Part shown: positions 1 to 7,857 of the stretch, piece after piece
Position numbering within the stretch: position 1 is the first letter of the stretch
How the letters are laid out: each line of letters begins with the position of its first letter
From: Gordonia polyisoprenivorans NBRC 16320 = JCM 10675
Lineage (GTDB): Bacteria; Actinomycetota; Actinomycetes; Mycobacteriales; Mycobacteriaceae
DNA length: 64,000 bases
Assembly (NCBI RefSeq): GCF_000241325.1
Contig: NZ_BAEI01000059.1
Coordinates: 62,001-126,000 of the forward strand
Direction: 5' to 3'
Translations under genes and position numbers: made by a program
Notes under the pieces: model-generated
The model's input: the letters and a program-made list of their open reading frames with translations, nothing else
What the model was told of the DNA's origin: nothing
Database searches by the model: none

Positions 1-167
1 TCCGCGATCGCATCGAACTCCTCGGCCCGATACACCGACAGGCTGTGGTCCTGGCCGCGTGTGACCATCACCCCTCCTGCCAATGCGTCGCGAAACTTCG
101 CGGGCAACGTGAGTCGCCCCTTGTCGTCCAACTTGGGCGTGTAGGTACCGACAAATCTCGTCGACAT
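1..167 (-). CDS. mraZ: MraZ, N-terminal part (cut by window edge)
   Basis: The 55 residues present are the N-terminal half of MraZ, the DNA-binding regulator that heads the division and cell wall (dcw) cluster. The signature [20 protein letters not shown] starts at residue 7 and is followed by GQDHSLSVY, as expected for the first of the two AbrB-like repeats. The ATG at 167 is preceded by GGAGG about seven bases away. The protein starts a few residues earlier than the usual MFLGTY form. The C-terminal half and rsmH/ftsL are expected beyond the left edge. A 10-bp-periodic TGGG array 46-79 bases upstream of the start is the expected autoregulatory operator. Confidence 0.95.
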   Translation of the reverse strand, partial: MSTRFVGTYTPKLDDKGRLTLPAKFRDALAGGVMVTRGQDHSLSVYRAEEFDAIA

Positions 168-212
168 GTCGGCACCTCCCGCCCACCGGGTCCGGCGTTC
201 CGGATCGCCTCA

Positions 213-246
213 CCCAGTGACGCCCACAGTACCCCACTTTCCACCA
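213..246 (-). promoter_or_regulatory. MraZ box array upstream of mraZ
   Basis: On the minus strand TGGG occurs at 216-213, 226-223 and 236-233, with TGGT at 246-243, so four copies lie at an exact 10-base period. MraZ is known to bind TGGG(N) direct repeats at this spacing upstream of its own gene. The array lies 46-79 bases before the mraZ start codon. Binding itself is inferred. Confidence 0.8.
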
Positions 247-416
247 CTTTCCACCCCAAACCCGCCTCGATTCCCCACCCGACCATAAACACGCAGGTCA
301 AGAGCAGAAGTCAGGGTTCGACACGGCACGGATCGGTCGTGTCGTCGACAGGACAAGGCCTGACAGTTGTGGCCTGTGGTGAGGAATAGGGCTGGTGAGG
401 TTGCTACTTCGGCCTC

Positions 417-510
417 GTGGGGCGTGGTGGGGCATCGGGTGGGGCGCGGTGGGGAACGCGGTGGGGCGCGGTGGGGAACGCGGTGGGGCGTGGTGGGGAA
501 CGCGGTGGGG
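417..510 (+). repeat. GTGGGG tandem array, 22-bp unit
   Basis: GTGGGG begins at 417, 427, 439, 449, 461, 471, 483, 493 and 505, so spacing alternates exactly 10 and 12 bases. This makes a 22-bp tandem unit repeated about four times. It lies in the gap between DUF3040 and mraZ, about 170 bp beyond the MraZ operator and in the opposite orientation. The nine G4 runs could also form G-quadruplexes. No gene is convincing in 168-643. Confidence 0.85.
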
Positions 511-565
511 CGTGGCAGGAGGGACTTGATGAATCCGGTGGCCGAGCCCCGGAAGCGGGCATACG

Positions 566-603
566 ACAGCAGCCGCACACCCGTAGGGGTGTGCGGCTGC
601 TGT
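566..603 (-). terminator. Hairpin after DUF3040 gene
   Basis: A perfect 17-bp stem (566-582 with 587-603) and a GTAG loop follow the DUF3040 stop codon by about 40 bases. There is no strong U tract, as is common for actinobacterial terminators. It may act on both strands. Confidence 0.75.
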
Positions 604-643
604 GGTGAGTCAGTCGCGGAACCTCAGTGGGTTCGTCGCGGGA

Positions 644-1048
644 TCACTCCTGCTCGAACCGGCGGTTGAAGCGGTCTTCCATGCGTTCGGTGAACTTGCG
701 TTTGGGCGTTGCGGCCTTCGAGCCGCGCCCGCCCGAGCCGCGGTCGGCCGATGGCGGCGCACCCTTGCCGGGTAGCCCGCCCCAGAGCGCAAGCAGCGCG
801 GCGGCGAACATGACAAGGAAGCCGACGAGACTCAGGATGGGGAAACCACCCACGTCGAGTCCGATGATGGGTCCCACGATCAACAGCGCGAGACCGAGGA
901 CGAAAACGACGGCCGCCTGGATGCGGCGACGACCGGTCGACCGCCCGAGGCGGCGCCGGGTAACGCTGGACGCGAACTTCGGGTCCTCCGCGTACAGAGC
1001 GCTTTCGATCTCTTCGAGCATGCGCTGCTCGTGCTCCGAGAGTGGCAC
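644..1048 (-). CDS. DUF3040 membrane protein
   Basis: This 134-residue protein matches the actinobacterial DUF3040 family (Rv2169c position). It begins MPLSEHEQRMLEEIE, the family hallmark, then a basic cytoplasmic stretch, two hydrophobic helices at about residues 44-90, and a charged tail rich in Gly, Ser and Lys. The GTG start at 1048 has AAGGAGGG upstream. Function is unknown; the gene is habitually beside mraZ, which suggests an envelope or division role, but that is inference. It is followed by a strong hairpin and therefore probably transcribed alone. Confidence 0.88.
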   Translation of the reverse strand: MPLSEHEQRMLEEIESALYAEDPKFASSVTRRRLGRSTGRRRIQAAVVFVLGLALLIVGPIIGLDVGGFPILSLVGFLVMFAAALLALWGGLPGKGAPPSADRGSGGRGSKAATPKRKFTERMEDRFNRRFEQE

Positions 1049-1269
1049 CGACCCTCCTTACCTGTTACCGACGAGCCATCGACGAGATGTTCGCCGCGAT
1101 ACTCGCCTGATGACTGTGTTCGCGGCCTACGACCATGATACGAGGTGATTCCGGCGGCGACCACCATAACCGCACTCGTTGGATCGTTTTTGTGTTCGGG
1201 GCTGTTACCGGCGCCTATGCGATGACGTGGCGAGGCATCGATGCGTGACCCCCAACGGGTTGTGGCGCA

Positions 1270-1734
1270 TCACGCAGGATGTGCCAGCGATCCGGATTGC
1301 GCACCATGTCCGCCTTGTTCGTAGGCGATCACCACGCCCTCGACCGTGTCCAGGAATGTCAACACCAGGCGATGCAGCTCGGCGACGACGACGGGATCGA
1401 CGTCTCGCTCCAATCCGGCCTCGATGTTCATTCGAAGAACAGACCATGCGGCGAAGCGTTCGGCCTGTTCGGCCAGATCCGGCATGATCACCGCCAGACG
1501 ATTCCACGCGTTCGACGACAACCCGCGCGTCGAACGGCCGCTGGTCGGCTCACCGATGGCCAGTGCGGCGCCGGCGGCCCGCAGCGCGGTGAGGTACAGC
1601 TGCCGGAAGCGTTCGGCGTCGTCGGTGATCCCGTCGGCGTTCTCGAGAAGGAGATCGGCACGTTCGAGCAGGTCACGTGCGCGCCCGACCACGATCGGAT
1701 CCACCTCGACCTGTGTGGTCGTTCGACGTGTCAT
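1270..1734 (-). CDS. SAV_6107-type HEPN protein
   Basis: The product (154 residues) is almost all helical and resembles the SAV_6107 family of HEPN-domain proteins found near mraZ in actinobacteria (PIVVGRARDLLERADLLL at the start, RFRQLYLTALRAAGAALA next). HEPN domains are found in RNases, toxins and RNA-binding proteins, but I do not see a clear catalytic RxxxxH motif, so activity is unassigned. Two adjacent ATGs exist (1737 and 1734); GGGAGG sits six bases before the second, which I chose. A perfect LexA-type box lies about 160 bases upstream, so damage-inducible expression is possible. Confidence 0.75.
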   Translation of the reverse strand: MTRRTTTQVEVDPIVVGRARDLLERADLLLENADGITDDAERFRQLYLTALRAAGAALAIGEPTSGRSTRGLSSNAWNRLAVIMPDLAEQAERFAAWSVLRMNIEAGLERDVDPVVVAELHRLVLTFLDTVEGVVIAYEQGGHGAQSGSLAHPA

Positions 1735-1895
1735 CATGGGCCTCCCTCCGTTGTCGCGGTGCTCACGGGCGGCCAGTTGGGCTGTACCGGCCGTTCCCTC
1801 GGGTCAACGCGGTCCGAGGGCAGGCGCTTCCCTCGCCCACCGCCGGACCGCGTCGGTCGTCGGGTGGCGGCGAACAGCTTGCGGAGGCACATTCA

Positions 1896-1911
1896 TCGAA
1901 CACCCGTTCGA
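1896..1911. promoter_or_regulatory. LexA/SOS box
   Basis: TCGAACACCCGTTCGA is a perfect match to the actinobacterial LexA palindrome TCGAAC-N4-GTTCGA. It lies in the 313-bp divergent gap between the HEPN gene and the GNAT operon, roughly 160 and 137 bases from their starts. Which side it controls cannot be told from sequence alone. Otherwise this gap shows only an AT-richer patch near 1915-1925. Confidence 0.8.
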
Positions 1912-2047
1912 CGGATTCAATATTAGTCAGATCTGGTCGCCGGAGCAAGGCGTGCGGGCAACCCGATGCGCAACACCATGCCCGACGGCACCGACACAAT
2001 GCCGCACTCGGCCGGGGTGCAAGGAACGACGACAGGAAGGACCGCAC

Positions 2048-2746
2048 GTGACGATTCGGATCGCCCGTCTCGACGGACGTGACTGTGCGGTCTGGCTCGG
2101 TCCCGCGCTCGAGATCTACGTCACAGCGATGAATTACCCACGCGGGACCGAGATGCATCGCGCCGGATTGTGGCGCGAGCACATCCGTCGACCCGGCTGG
2201 GAGGCCTACGGCGCGATCGCGACCGCGCCCCACGCCGAGGACGGCTCGCTGGACCTCGTCCGCCGACGGTTGGAGCCGCCCCTGTCCCCCGGCGGCGATG
2301 AGGTGCTCGTCGGCATCGCCTACGGCTATCGCGGAGCGCGCGACCAATGGTGGAATCAGCAACTCCGCGCCGGCTTGCGATCGACCGGTCGGGACCCGCG
2401 GGTCATCGATGAGATCACCGAGGACTACTTCGAGCTGACCGAACTCCACGTCCATCCGAGTGCCCAGGGGCATCGGATCGGTGAATGGTTGCTGCATCGC
2501 CTGCTCGCCGACCGACCCGAACACCACGTCCTGTTGTCCACCCCGGAAATCGCCGACGAGGGCAACCGCGCCTGGGCGTTGTACCGGCGCATGGGATTCG
2601 GTGACGTGCTGCGCGGATTCACCTTCACCGGCGACCCGCGCCCGTTCGCTTTCCTCGGGCGACGACTACCCCTGGCCGCACCCACGATCGTGCCGGGCGC
2701 CGCCGCCGGTCCCATCGTTCCCGGCGAATCCGACCGCACCCGATGA
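2048..2746 (+). CDS. GNAT N-acetyltransferase (Rv2170-like)
   Basis: The 232-residue product resembles Rv2170: an N-terminal region with EIYVTAMNYPRGTEMHRAGL, then the GNAT acetyl-CoA core in which ELHVHPSAQGHRIGEWLLHR (about residues 130-150) matches motif A (Q/R-x-x-G-x-G/A). The substrate is unknown. The GTG start at 2048 is placed by AGGAAGGA six bases upstream. Its stop codon overlaps the next start (ATGA), so it is translationally coupled to the FAD oxidoreductase. A LexA box lies upstream. Confidence 0.82.
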   Translation: MTIRIARLDGRDCAVWLGPALEIYVTAMNYPRGTEMHRAGLWREHIRRPGWEAYGAIATAPHAEDGSLDLVRRRLEPPLSPGGDEVLVGIAYGYRGARDQWWNQQLRAGLRSTGRDPRVIDEITEDYFELTELHVHPSAQGHRIGEWLLHRLLADRPEHHVLLSTPEIADEGNRAWALYRRMGFGDVLRGFTFTGDPRPFAFLGRRLPLAAPTIVPGAAAGPIVPGESDRTR

Positions 2747-4413
2747 CCGGGCACCCGGTGGGCGATGCGATCGTCGTCGGCGCCGGCCACAACGGACTGG
2801 TCGCGGCCGCCTATCTGGCCCGGGCCGGGCGCTCGGTGAGCGTCGTCGAGCGCGACACCATCCCCGGTGGGGCGGTGTCGACCATCGAACGCTTTCCCGG
2901 ATATCGCGTCGACCGGGGCTCGTCGGCGCACCTGATGATCCGCCACTCCCCGGTCCTCGACGAACTGGCACTCGCCGACGCCGGCCTGACCTACCTCGAC
3001 TGCGACCCGTGGGCGTTCTGTCCGGCGACCGACACCGCCGGTCCGATCGTCTTCCGCACCGACCTCGACGCCACGTGCGCCTCGATCGAACGTGCCTGTG
3101 GACGTACCGACGCCGACGCCTACCGCGCCTTCGTGGCGACCTGGGCACCGCGCGCCCGAGCTCTCATGCGCTCCTTCTACGAGCCGGCCACGCCGGGTCG
3201 GTTCGCGCGTGCCTTCGGCGGGCTCGGCCCCACCGCCACCACCGCGCGGACCGGCCTGTTCGGTGCGCGATCGGGTCGGATGATGTCGGTGACCCAGGAT
3301 CTGATGTCGTCCGGGGATGCCCTGCTGGACCGCTGGTTCGGCTCCGAGCACCTCAAGGCCGCCCTGGCCTGGTTCGGCGCCCAGTCGGGCCCGCCCATGA
3401 GCGCCCCCGCGACCGCTCCGATGATCGGGTTCGCGGCACTGATGCACCAGATCCCACCCGGCCGCGCCGTCGGGGGCAGCGGAGCGTTGACCGATGCCCT
3501 GGTGCACCGTCTCACCGGTGACGGTGGCGAAGTGATCACCGGTGCGGCGGCCACCGCGATCACCCGATGTGGCGACCACTGGCGGGTAGAGACGGTCGAC
3601 GGCCGGCGGCGATGTGCCGACACGGTGATCGGCGCCTGCCACATCCTGGCCACCCTCGACCTGCTCGCGGCGGGCGGATTCGACCCCGGATCGCTCGCGC
3701 GATGGCGGCGTCAGATCATCGTCGGCTCGGGTATCGGGATGGCCGTACGGCTGGGAACCAGGGAGCTGCCCGAGTATCGGGATCTGCCCGCCGACCTCCC
3801 CGCGCACGGCGTGCATTCGGCGTTGGGCCTGCTCGTCACCGATCGGGACCACCTTCGTCGCGCGCAGACCGCGGCAGCGGTCGGCGAACTGCCCGATCGG
3901 CCGGCCTGTGTGGCGATGGGATTCTCCGGCATCGACCCGACCCTCAGTCCACCCGGACACCATCTCGTCAATCTGTGGGCGCAATGGCATCCGCGTCATC
4001 TCGCCGACGGGTCGGGGTGGGACGAGGTGGCCGCCACCGCCGCCGACGCGGTGGTCGCCGAGGTCGAGCGCCACGCGCCCGGTTTCGCCGACGGCATCGA
4101 GCACCGCCACGTCCAAACCCCGCAGGCGCTGGAATCCGAACTGGCACTGATCGGCGGCAACATCATGCACGTCGAGATGACCATCGACCAGATGTTCATG
4201 CTGCGTCCGCACCCGGACCTGTCCGGCCACGAGGTGCCCGGCGCCGACGGAATCCTGCTCGCCGGCGCCTCGACCCATCCCGGCGGCGGGGTCACCGGGG
4301 CCAGCGGGCGTATCGCCGGACGGGCGGCGATCGCCCGCAGCTCGGGCCGGCACCGCGGCGATACACGCGGTCGGCGCCTATGGCCGCTATCACCCCGGCA
4401 TCTGGCACGATGA
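2743..4413 (+). CDS. Phytoene desaturase-like FAD oxidoreductase
   Basis: This 556-residue protein opens with an FAD-binding Rossmann motif (IVVGAGHNGLVAAAYLARAG, residues 11-30) followed by VVERDTIPGGAVST, typical of the CrtI / PYROXD2-like family. A C-terminal GADGILLAGASTHPGGGVTG segment is the second FAD-contacting motif. No phytoene synthase or other carotenoid gene is nearby, so a carotenoid role is not supported; the substrate is unknown. It overlaps the GNAT gene by four bases and the lppM gene by four bases (ATGA at 4410), making a tight three-gene operon. Confidence 0.85.
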   Translation: MTGHPVGDAIVVGAGHNGLVAAAYLARAGRSVSVVERDTIPGGAVSTIERFPGYRVDRGSSAHLMIRHSPVLDELALADAGLTYLDCDPWAFCPATDTAGPIVFRTDLDATCASIERACGRTDADAYRAFVATWAPRARALMRSFYEPATPGRFARAFGGLGPTATTARTGLFGARSGRMMSVTQDLMSSGDALLDRWFGSEHLKAALAWFGAQSGPPMSAPATAPMIGFAALMHQIPPGRAVGGSGALTDALVHRLTGDGGEVITGAAATAITRCGDHWRVETVDGRRRCADTVIGACHILATLDLLAAGGFDPGSLARWRRQIIVGSGIGMAVRLGTRELPEYRDLPADLPAHGVHSALGLLVTDRDHLRRAQTAAAVGELPDRPACVAMGFSGIDPTLSPPGHHLVNLWAQWHPRHLADGSGWDEVAATAADAVVAEVERHAPGFADGIEHRHVQTPQALESELALIGGNIMHVEMTIDQMFMLRPHPDLSGHEVPGADGILLAGASTHPGGGVTGASGRIAGRAAIARSSGRHRGDTRGRRLWPLSPRHLAR

Positions 4414-5552
4414 TCAGCGTGCGTCCGCCGATCACTCGCCCGAGCCCACCCCGCGCGTCTGCCTTTCTGCTCACGGTCGTGCTGCTCATCGCGGCGCCGT
4501 TGATGTCGGGATGCCTGCAACGGTCCACGACGGTCGGTGATCGATTCGCGGGCAGCGTGGTCGTGGCCACCTCACCGGACAATCCGCGTGGCGCACCGAA
4601 ATTCGACATCCCCGAGTCGATGACCGGCAACATCGCGGTCTCGGACTATCGCGCCAGCACCTCCACGGAGAGTTCGGGCGCCCCGGCATCGGCGCAGCCG
4701 GGTTCGCCGTCGGAGGACACCGACCAGCCGGGTTCGTCCCCGTCCGATTCCACGCCGTCGGATTCCACGCCGTCGGAGTCCGCGCCGTCCGATTCCACAC
4801 AGGCGGCCCCGACCCCGCAGGAACAGTCCGGCGACAGCAGCGACGACGCCACGCTGGTCGGCAGCCGGGCGACCTTCAGCAATCTGACCGCAGGTCAGCT
4901 CAGTCAGCTCGGCGATATCATCGCCGACGCCTTCGGCGACACCGCGATGACCATGGACCTGTCGGCCAAGCGCAGCGGCTCGGTGGTGCGATTCCGCGGG
5001 TCGACCGACCTCACCGGACTGATCCCGAATCGCGACTACGTCCGGTTCACGATCTCGTTCGCCGGCCCGATCACCGCCACCAACGGTGACCAGAACACCA
5101 ACACCTCGGTCTCCTGGACACCCGAGCCCGGCAAGTCCGCCGATTTCACCGCCGAATCGACCTACGCCGACCCGTCGACCGCCGCGTTCGGCGGCTGGAC
5201 GTGGCTGATGGTGCTCATCTGCGCCGCCGTGGTGCTCGTCGTCATCCGGTTGGCCTACGTCTCCCGCGACCGCAGCCCGCGCCCGGGACGCCCGGCATCG
5301 GCAGCGGGCAAGAAGACATTCGGGAAAAAGACGTCGGGGACCACGACGTCAGGGACCACGACCTCGACGACCACGACCTCGACGACCACGACCTCGGCGA
5401 CGAAGACCGCCGGTGACACGACACCGGAGAAGGCCACCGTTCCCGCCGACGCTGCGCCCGATCAGGGAGCTGCACACGAGGACCCCGCGGTGCCGAACCC
5501 CGCAGTGCCGAACTCCGCAGCGCCGGACCCCGGAAACACCGGCAAGTCCTGA
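4410..5552 (+). CDS. lppM: LppM-family lipoprotein
   Basis: The 380-residue product has a lipoprotein signal peptide ending in the lipobox MSGC, then an LppM-like (DUF3153) extracellular domain interrupted by a Ser/Pro/Asp-rich insert with SDSTPSDSTPSESAPSDST repeats (about residues 85-150), a C-terminal membrane helix at about 264-285, and a cytoplasmic tail with TSGTTTSTTTT repeats and alternating Pro/Asn motifs. Rv2171 (LppM) has a similar anchored architecture, but the repeat insert and long tail look lineage-specific. The ATG at 4410 overlaps the previous stop; a GTG at 4419 is an alternative start. Confidence 0.82.
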   Translation: MISVRPPITRPSPPRASAFLLTVVLLIAAPLMSGCLQRSTTVGDRFAGSVVVATSPDNPRGAPKFDIPESMTGNIAVSDYRASTSTESSGAPASAQPGSPSEDTDQPGSSPSDSTPSDSTPSESAPSDSTQAAPTPQEQSGDSSDDATLVGSRATFSNLTAGQLSQLGDIIADAFGDTAMTMDLSAKRSGSVVRFRGSTDLTGLIPNRDYVRFTISFAGPITATNGDQNTNTSVSWTPEPGKSADFTAESTYADPSTAAFGGWTWLMVLICAAVVLVVIRLAYVSRDRSPRPGRPASAAGKKTFGKKTSGTTTSGTTTSTTTTSTTTTSATKTAGDTTPEKATVPADAAPDQGAAHEDPAVPNPAVPNSAAPDPGNTGKS

Positions 5553-5594
5553 CCCGACTCCCGCCGGATCACCCTGAGCCGACCGATCGGCCCC

Positions 5595-6554
5595 TCAGCG
5601 CGCCCCGACCGTCGGCAACGCGTCGGGCACGCCCACGCCGAGGCGGTCGAGCACCTCGCAGGTCGCCTTGGCGAAGTTCAGGCTGCAGAAGTGCAGGCCG
5701 GCAACGCCTTCGGCGATGAGTCGTTGCGCGGTCTCGGTGGCGAAGTCGATGCCGACGGCACGTACCGCGGCGCGATCCTCCTCCGGGCCGTCACCGGCGG
5801 CCTCGGCGAAGCGTTGCTCGACCGCGGGCGGGATCACCGACCCCGACAGCTGCGTCATACGACGGGCACTGGCCAGCGAGGTGATCGGCATGAGCCCGGG
5901 AATGATCGGCTTGGCCGCCTGCTCGGGGTCGGCGCGTGCCACCCGGTCGCGCAACCGCAGGAAGTCCTCGACGTCGAAGAACATCTGGGTCACCGAATAC
6001 TCGGCACCGGCACGCAGCTTGCCGACGAGTACGTCGGTGTCCTGGTCGAGATCGCGGGCCCGGTGGTGCCCCTCGGGAAACGAGGCGACGCCGACGTGGA
6101 AGTCACCGAGCCCGGAGATCAGCTCGACGAGTTCACGCGCGTACTGCACACCCTGCGGGTGTCGAATCCATTCGCCGAGTGGATCACCCGGCGGATCCCC
6201 GCGCAGCGCAAGGAGATTCGTGATGCCCTGGTCGGCGTAGGAACCGACGAGGGCACGCAGTTCGGCGATGCTGTGATTGACGGCGGTCAGATGCGCGACC
6301 GTCAGCAGGGTCGTCTGCGTCGCGAGCTCACCGGCGATGCGGACGGTACGATCCCTCGTCGATCCGCCTGCCCCGTAGGTCAGCGACACGAATGCCGGGT
6401 CGAGACGTTCGAACACCCGGACCGCCCGCCACAGCCGGGCCTCGCCCTCGATGTCACGGGGTGGCATGAACTCCACCGAGAAGTGCACGACGCCGTTGGC
6501 CGGTGGTGCGGCGAGGCGCTCGACGACGGAGAGCGCCGGTGGGGATGAGGTCAC
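5595..6554 (-). CDS. metF: Methylenetetrahydrofolate reductase (MetF-like)
   Basis: The 319-residue protein has the MTHFR TIM-barrel motifs: FSVEFMPPRD near the N terminus, VSLTYGAGGSTRDRT, LTAVNHS, LLALRGDPP, and SVTQMFFD. It would reduce 5,10-methylene-THF to 5-methyl-THF for methionine synthesis, using FAD. It corresponds to Rv2172c. The GTG at 6554 is six bases after TACAAT, a good -10 sequence, so the mRNA is probably leaderless. It is divergent from idsA, with a 17-bp repeat array between them. Confidence 0.92.
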   Translation of the reverse strand: MTSSPPALSVVERLAAPPANGVVHFSVEFMPPRDIEGEARLWRAVRVFERLDPAFVSLTYGAGGSTRDRTVRIAGELATQTTLLTVAHLTAVNHSIAELRALVGSYADQGITNLLALRGDPPGDPLGEWIRHPQGVQYARELVELISGLGDFHVGVASFPEGHHRARDLDQDTDVLVGKLRAGAEYSVTQMFFDVEDFLRLRDRVARADPEQAAKPIIPGLMPITSLASARRMTQLSGSVIPPAVEQRFAEAAGDGPEEDRAAVRAVGIDFATETAQRLIAEGVAGLHFCSLNFAKATCEVLDRLGVGVPDALPTVGAR

Positions 6555-6560
6555 CGCGTC

Positions 6561-6566
6561 ATTGTA
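6561..6566 (-). promoter_or_regulatory. -10 hexamer for metF
   Basis: TACAAT on the minus strand ends seven bases before the metF GTG. This spacing predicts transcription starting at the start codon. It overlaps the edge of the first 17-bp repeat. Confidence 0.6.
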
Positions 6567-6630
6567 CGTAGGTCGTCACAGTACGTAGGTCGTCACTGCA
6601 CGTTGGTCGTCACTGCACGTCGGTCGTCCA
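6563..6630. repeat. Four tandem 17-bp repeats, metF-idsA gap
   Basis: Four contiguous 17-base units run from 6563: TGTACGTAGGTCGTCAC, then copies differing at one to four positions, all keeping a CG-T-GGTCGTC core. They fill the start of the divergent metF/idsA gap and abut the metF promoter. Regularity suggests an operator or a recently expanded repeat. Confidence 0.85.
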
Positions 6631-6687
6631 GGGCGGGGCCGTTCGCGACAGGCACTCCGGGCGTGTCTGTTCGTGGGAGACATGCCC

Positions 6688-6693
6688 TAGCCT
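6688..6693 (+). promoter_or_regulatory. -10 hexamer for idsA
   Basis: TAGCCT lies six bases before the GTG at 6700, consistent with a leaderless transcript, although the intervening GAGGGA could also serve as a ribosome binding site if transcription starts further upstream. Confidence 0.45.
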
Positions 6694-6699
6694 GAGGGA

Positions 6700-7854
6700 G
6701 TGAGCCCGACCGCACCGCCGCCCGCCGCAGAGCCGACGTCGTTGTCGGAGGTACCCGACGCCACGGGCGTGGTCCTCGAGCGCTTCTTCGACGCCACGTT
6801 GCCGGTCGCCGGTGCCATCTCGCCGGTCGTGGGGCGCGCCGCCGACATCGTCGCCGACTTCGTCCGGCTCGGCGGCAAACGGGTTCGGCCGATGTTCGCC
6901 TACGCGGGCTGGTTGGCCGGGATGAGCAGCCCCGAGAGGCGCCCGCCCCATCCCGAGCAGTCCGTCGCCGATGCGTTGCGGGTCTGTGCCGCACTGGAAC
7001 TCGTGCAGGCATGTGCACTGATCCACGACGACATCATCGATCATTCCGACACCCGCCGCGGTCGGCCGACGGTGCATCGGCGCTTCGAGACCGCCCATCG
7101 CGACGCCGGGTGGTCCGGTGACGGAGCCCGCCACGGTGTCGCCGCGGCCATCCTCGCCGGTGATCTCGCGCTGGCCTGGGCCGACGACCTCGTCGGCGGT
7201 CACAGCCCGGCCGGCCCGGACACCGGTGCACCCGCACCGAATCCGCTTCCGGCCGAGGTGTCGGCGGTCTGGGCGGCGATGCGCACCGAGGTGCTCGGCG
7301 GGCAGTATCTCGACATCGTCAACGAGGTCAGCGGCGACGACACCGTCGAATCCGCCTATCGGGTGATGGAATTCAAGACCGCCGCCTACACCGTTGCACG
7401 TCCTCTCGAGCTGGGGGCCCGCATGGCCGGCGCACCTGCCGCACTGCTCGACGACCTGCGCTCGGTGGGCCACGATCTGGGCATCGCCTTTCAGCTGCGC
7501 GACGATCTGCTCGGGGTGTTCGGCGACCCGGATCGGACCGGTAAGCCCTCCGGCGACGATCTCGCCGAGGGTAAGCGCACCGCGCTTCTGGCGTTGGGCC
7601 TCGAGCGCGCCGAGCTGCGCGACCCCCGGTCAGCGGCGGTGTTGCGCGACGCGGTCGGCCGCCGTCTCGACGACCACGAATTGAACCGCATCCGTGAGCT
7701 TCTCGTCGACGTGGGGGCCGTCGAGGAGATCGAACGCCGCGTCACCGCTCTGCTCGACGCCGCCGTTGCCCGGCTCGAACGCGCCGAGATCGGCACCGAC
7801 ATCCGGGCCGACCTGATCGCGATGGCCGGTCGGATCGCCCACCGCGAGGCCTGA
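6700..7854 (+). CDS. idsA2: Polyprenyl diphosphate synthase (IdsA2/GrcC-like)
   Basis: This 384-residue trans-isoprenyl diphosphate synthase has the first Asp-rich motif DDIID at residues 110-114 (Mg-PPi binding) and the second region DDLLGVFGD from residue 268, plus GGKRVRP near residue 58 and LGGQYLDI. It condenses IPP with allylic diphosphates; chain length is not predictable by eye. It corresponds to Rv2173 and is three bases upstream of mptA, whose enzyme uses a polyprenyl-phosphate-mannose donor, so lipid-carrier supply is a plausible link. Confidence 0.9.
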   Translation: MSPTAPPPAAEPTSLSEVPDATGVVLERFFDATLPVAGAISPVVGRAADIVADFVRLGGKRVRPMFAYAGWLAGMSSPERRPPHPEQSVADALRVCAALELVQACALIHDDIIDHSDTRRGRPTVHRRFETAHRDAGWSGDGARHGVAAAILAGDLALAWADDLVGGHSPAGPDTGAPAPNPLPAEVSAVWAAMRTEVLGGQYLDIVNEVSGDDTVESAYRVMEFKTAAYTVARPLELGARMAGAPAALLDDLRSVGHDLGIAFQLRDDLLGVFGDPDRTGKPSGDDLAEGKRTALLALGLERAELRDPRSAAVLRDAVGRRLDDHELNRIRELLVDVGAVEEIERRVTALLDAAVARLERAEIGTDIRADLIAMAGRIAHREA

Positions 7855-7857
7855 CTC

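Noticed and set aside
1049..1269. Additional gene such as dinB next to DUF3040
   Set aside because: The 221-bp gap is too short and I see no coding signal in it.
2425..4353. Long minus-strand open frame opposite the oxidoreductase
   Set aside because: Low-information Gly/Arg/Asp-rich translation with no motif; it is a shadow of the plus-strand gene in high-GC DNA.
2743..7854. Carotenoid cluster (phytoene desaturase-like plus polyprenyl synthase)
   Set aside because: No phytoene synthase or cyclase is present, the two genes are on separate units, and idsA-mptA order is a conserved lipomannan neighbourhood.
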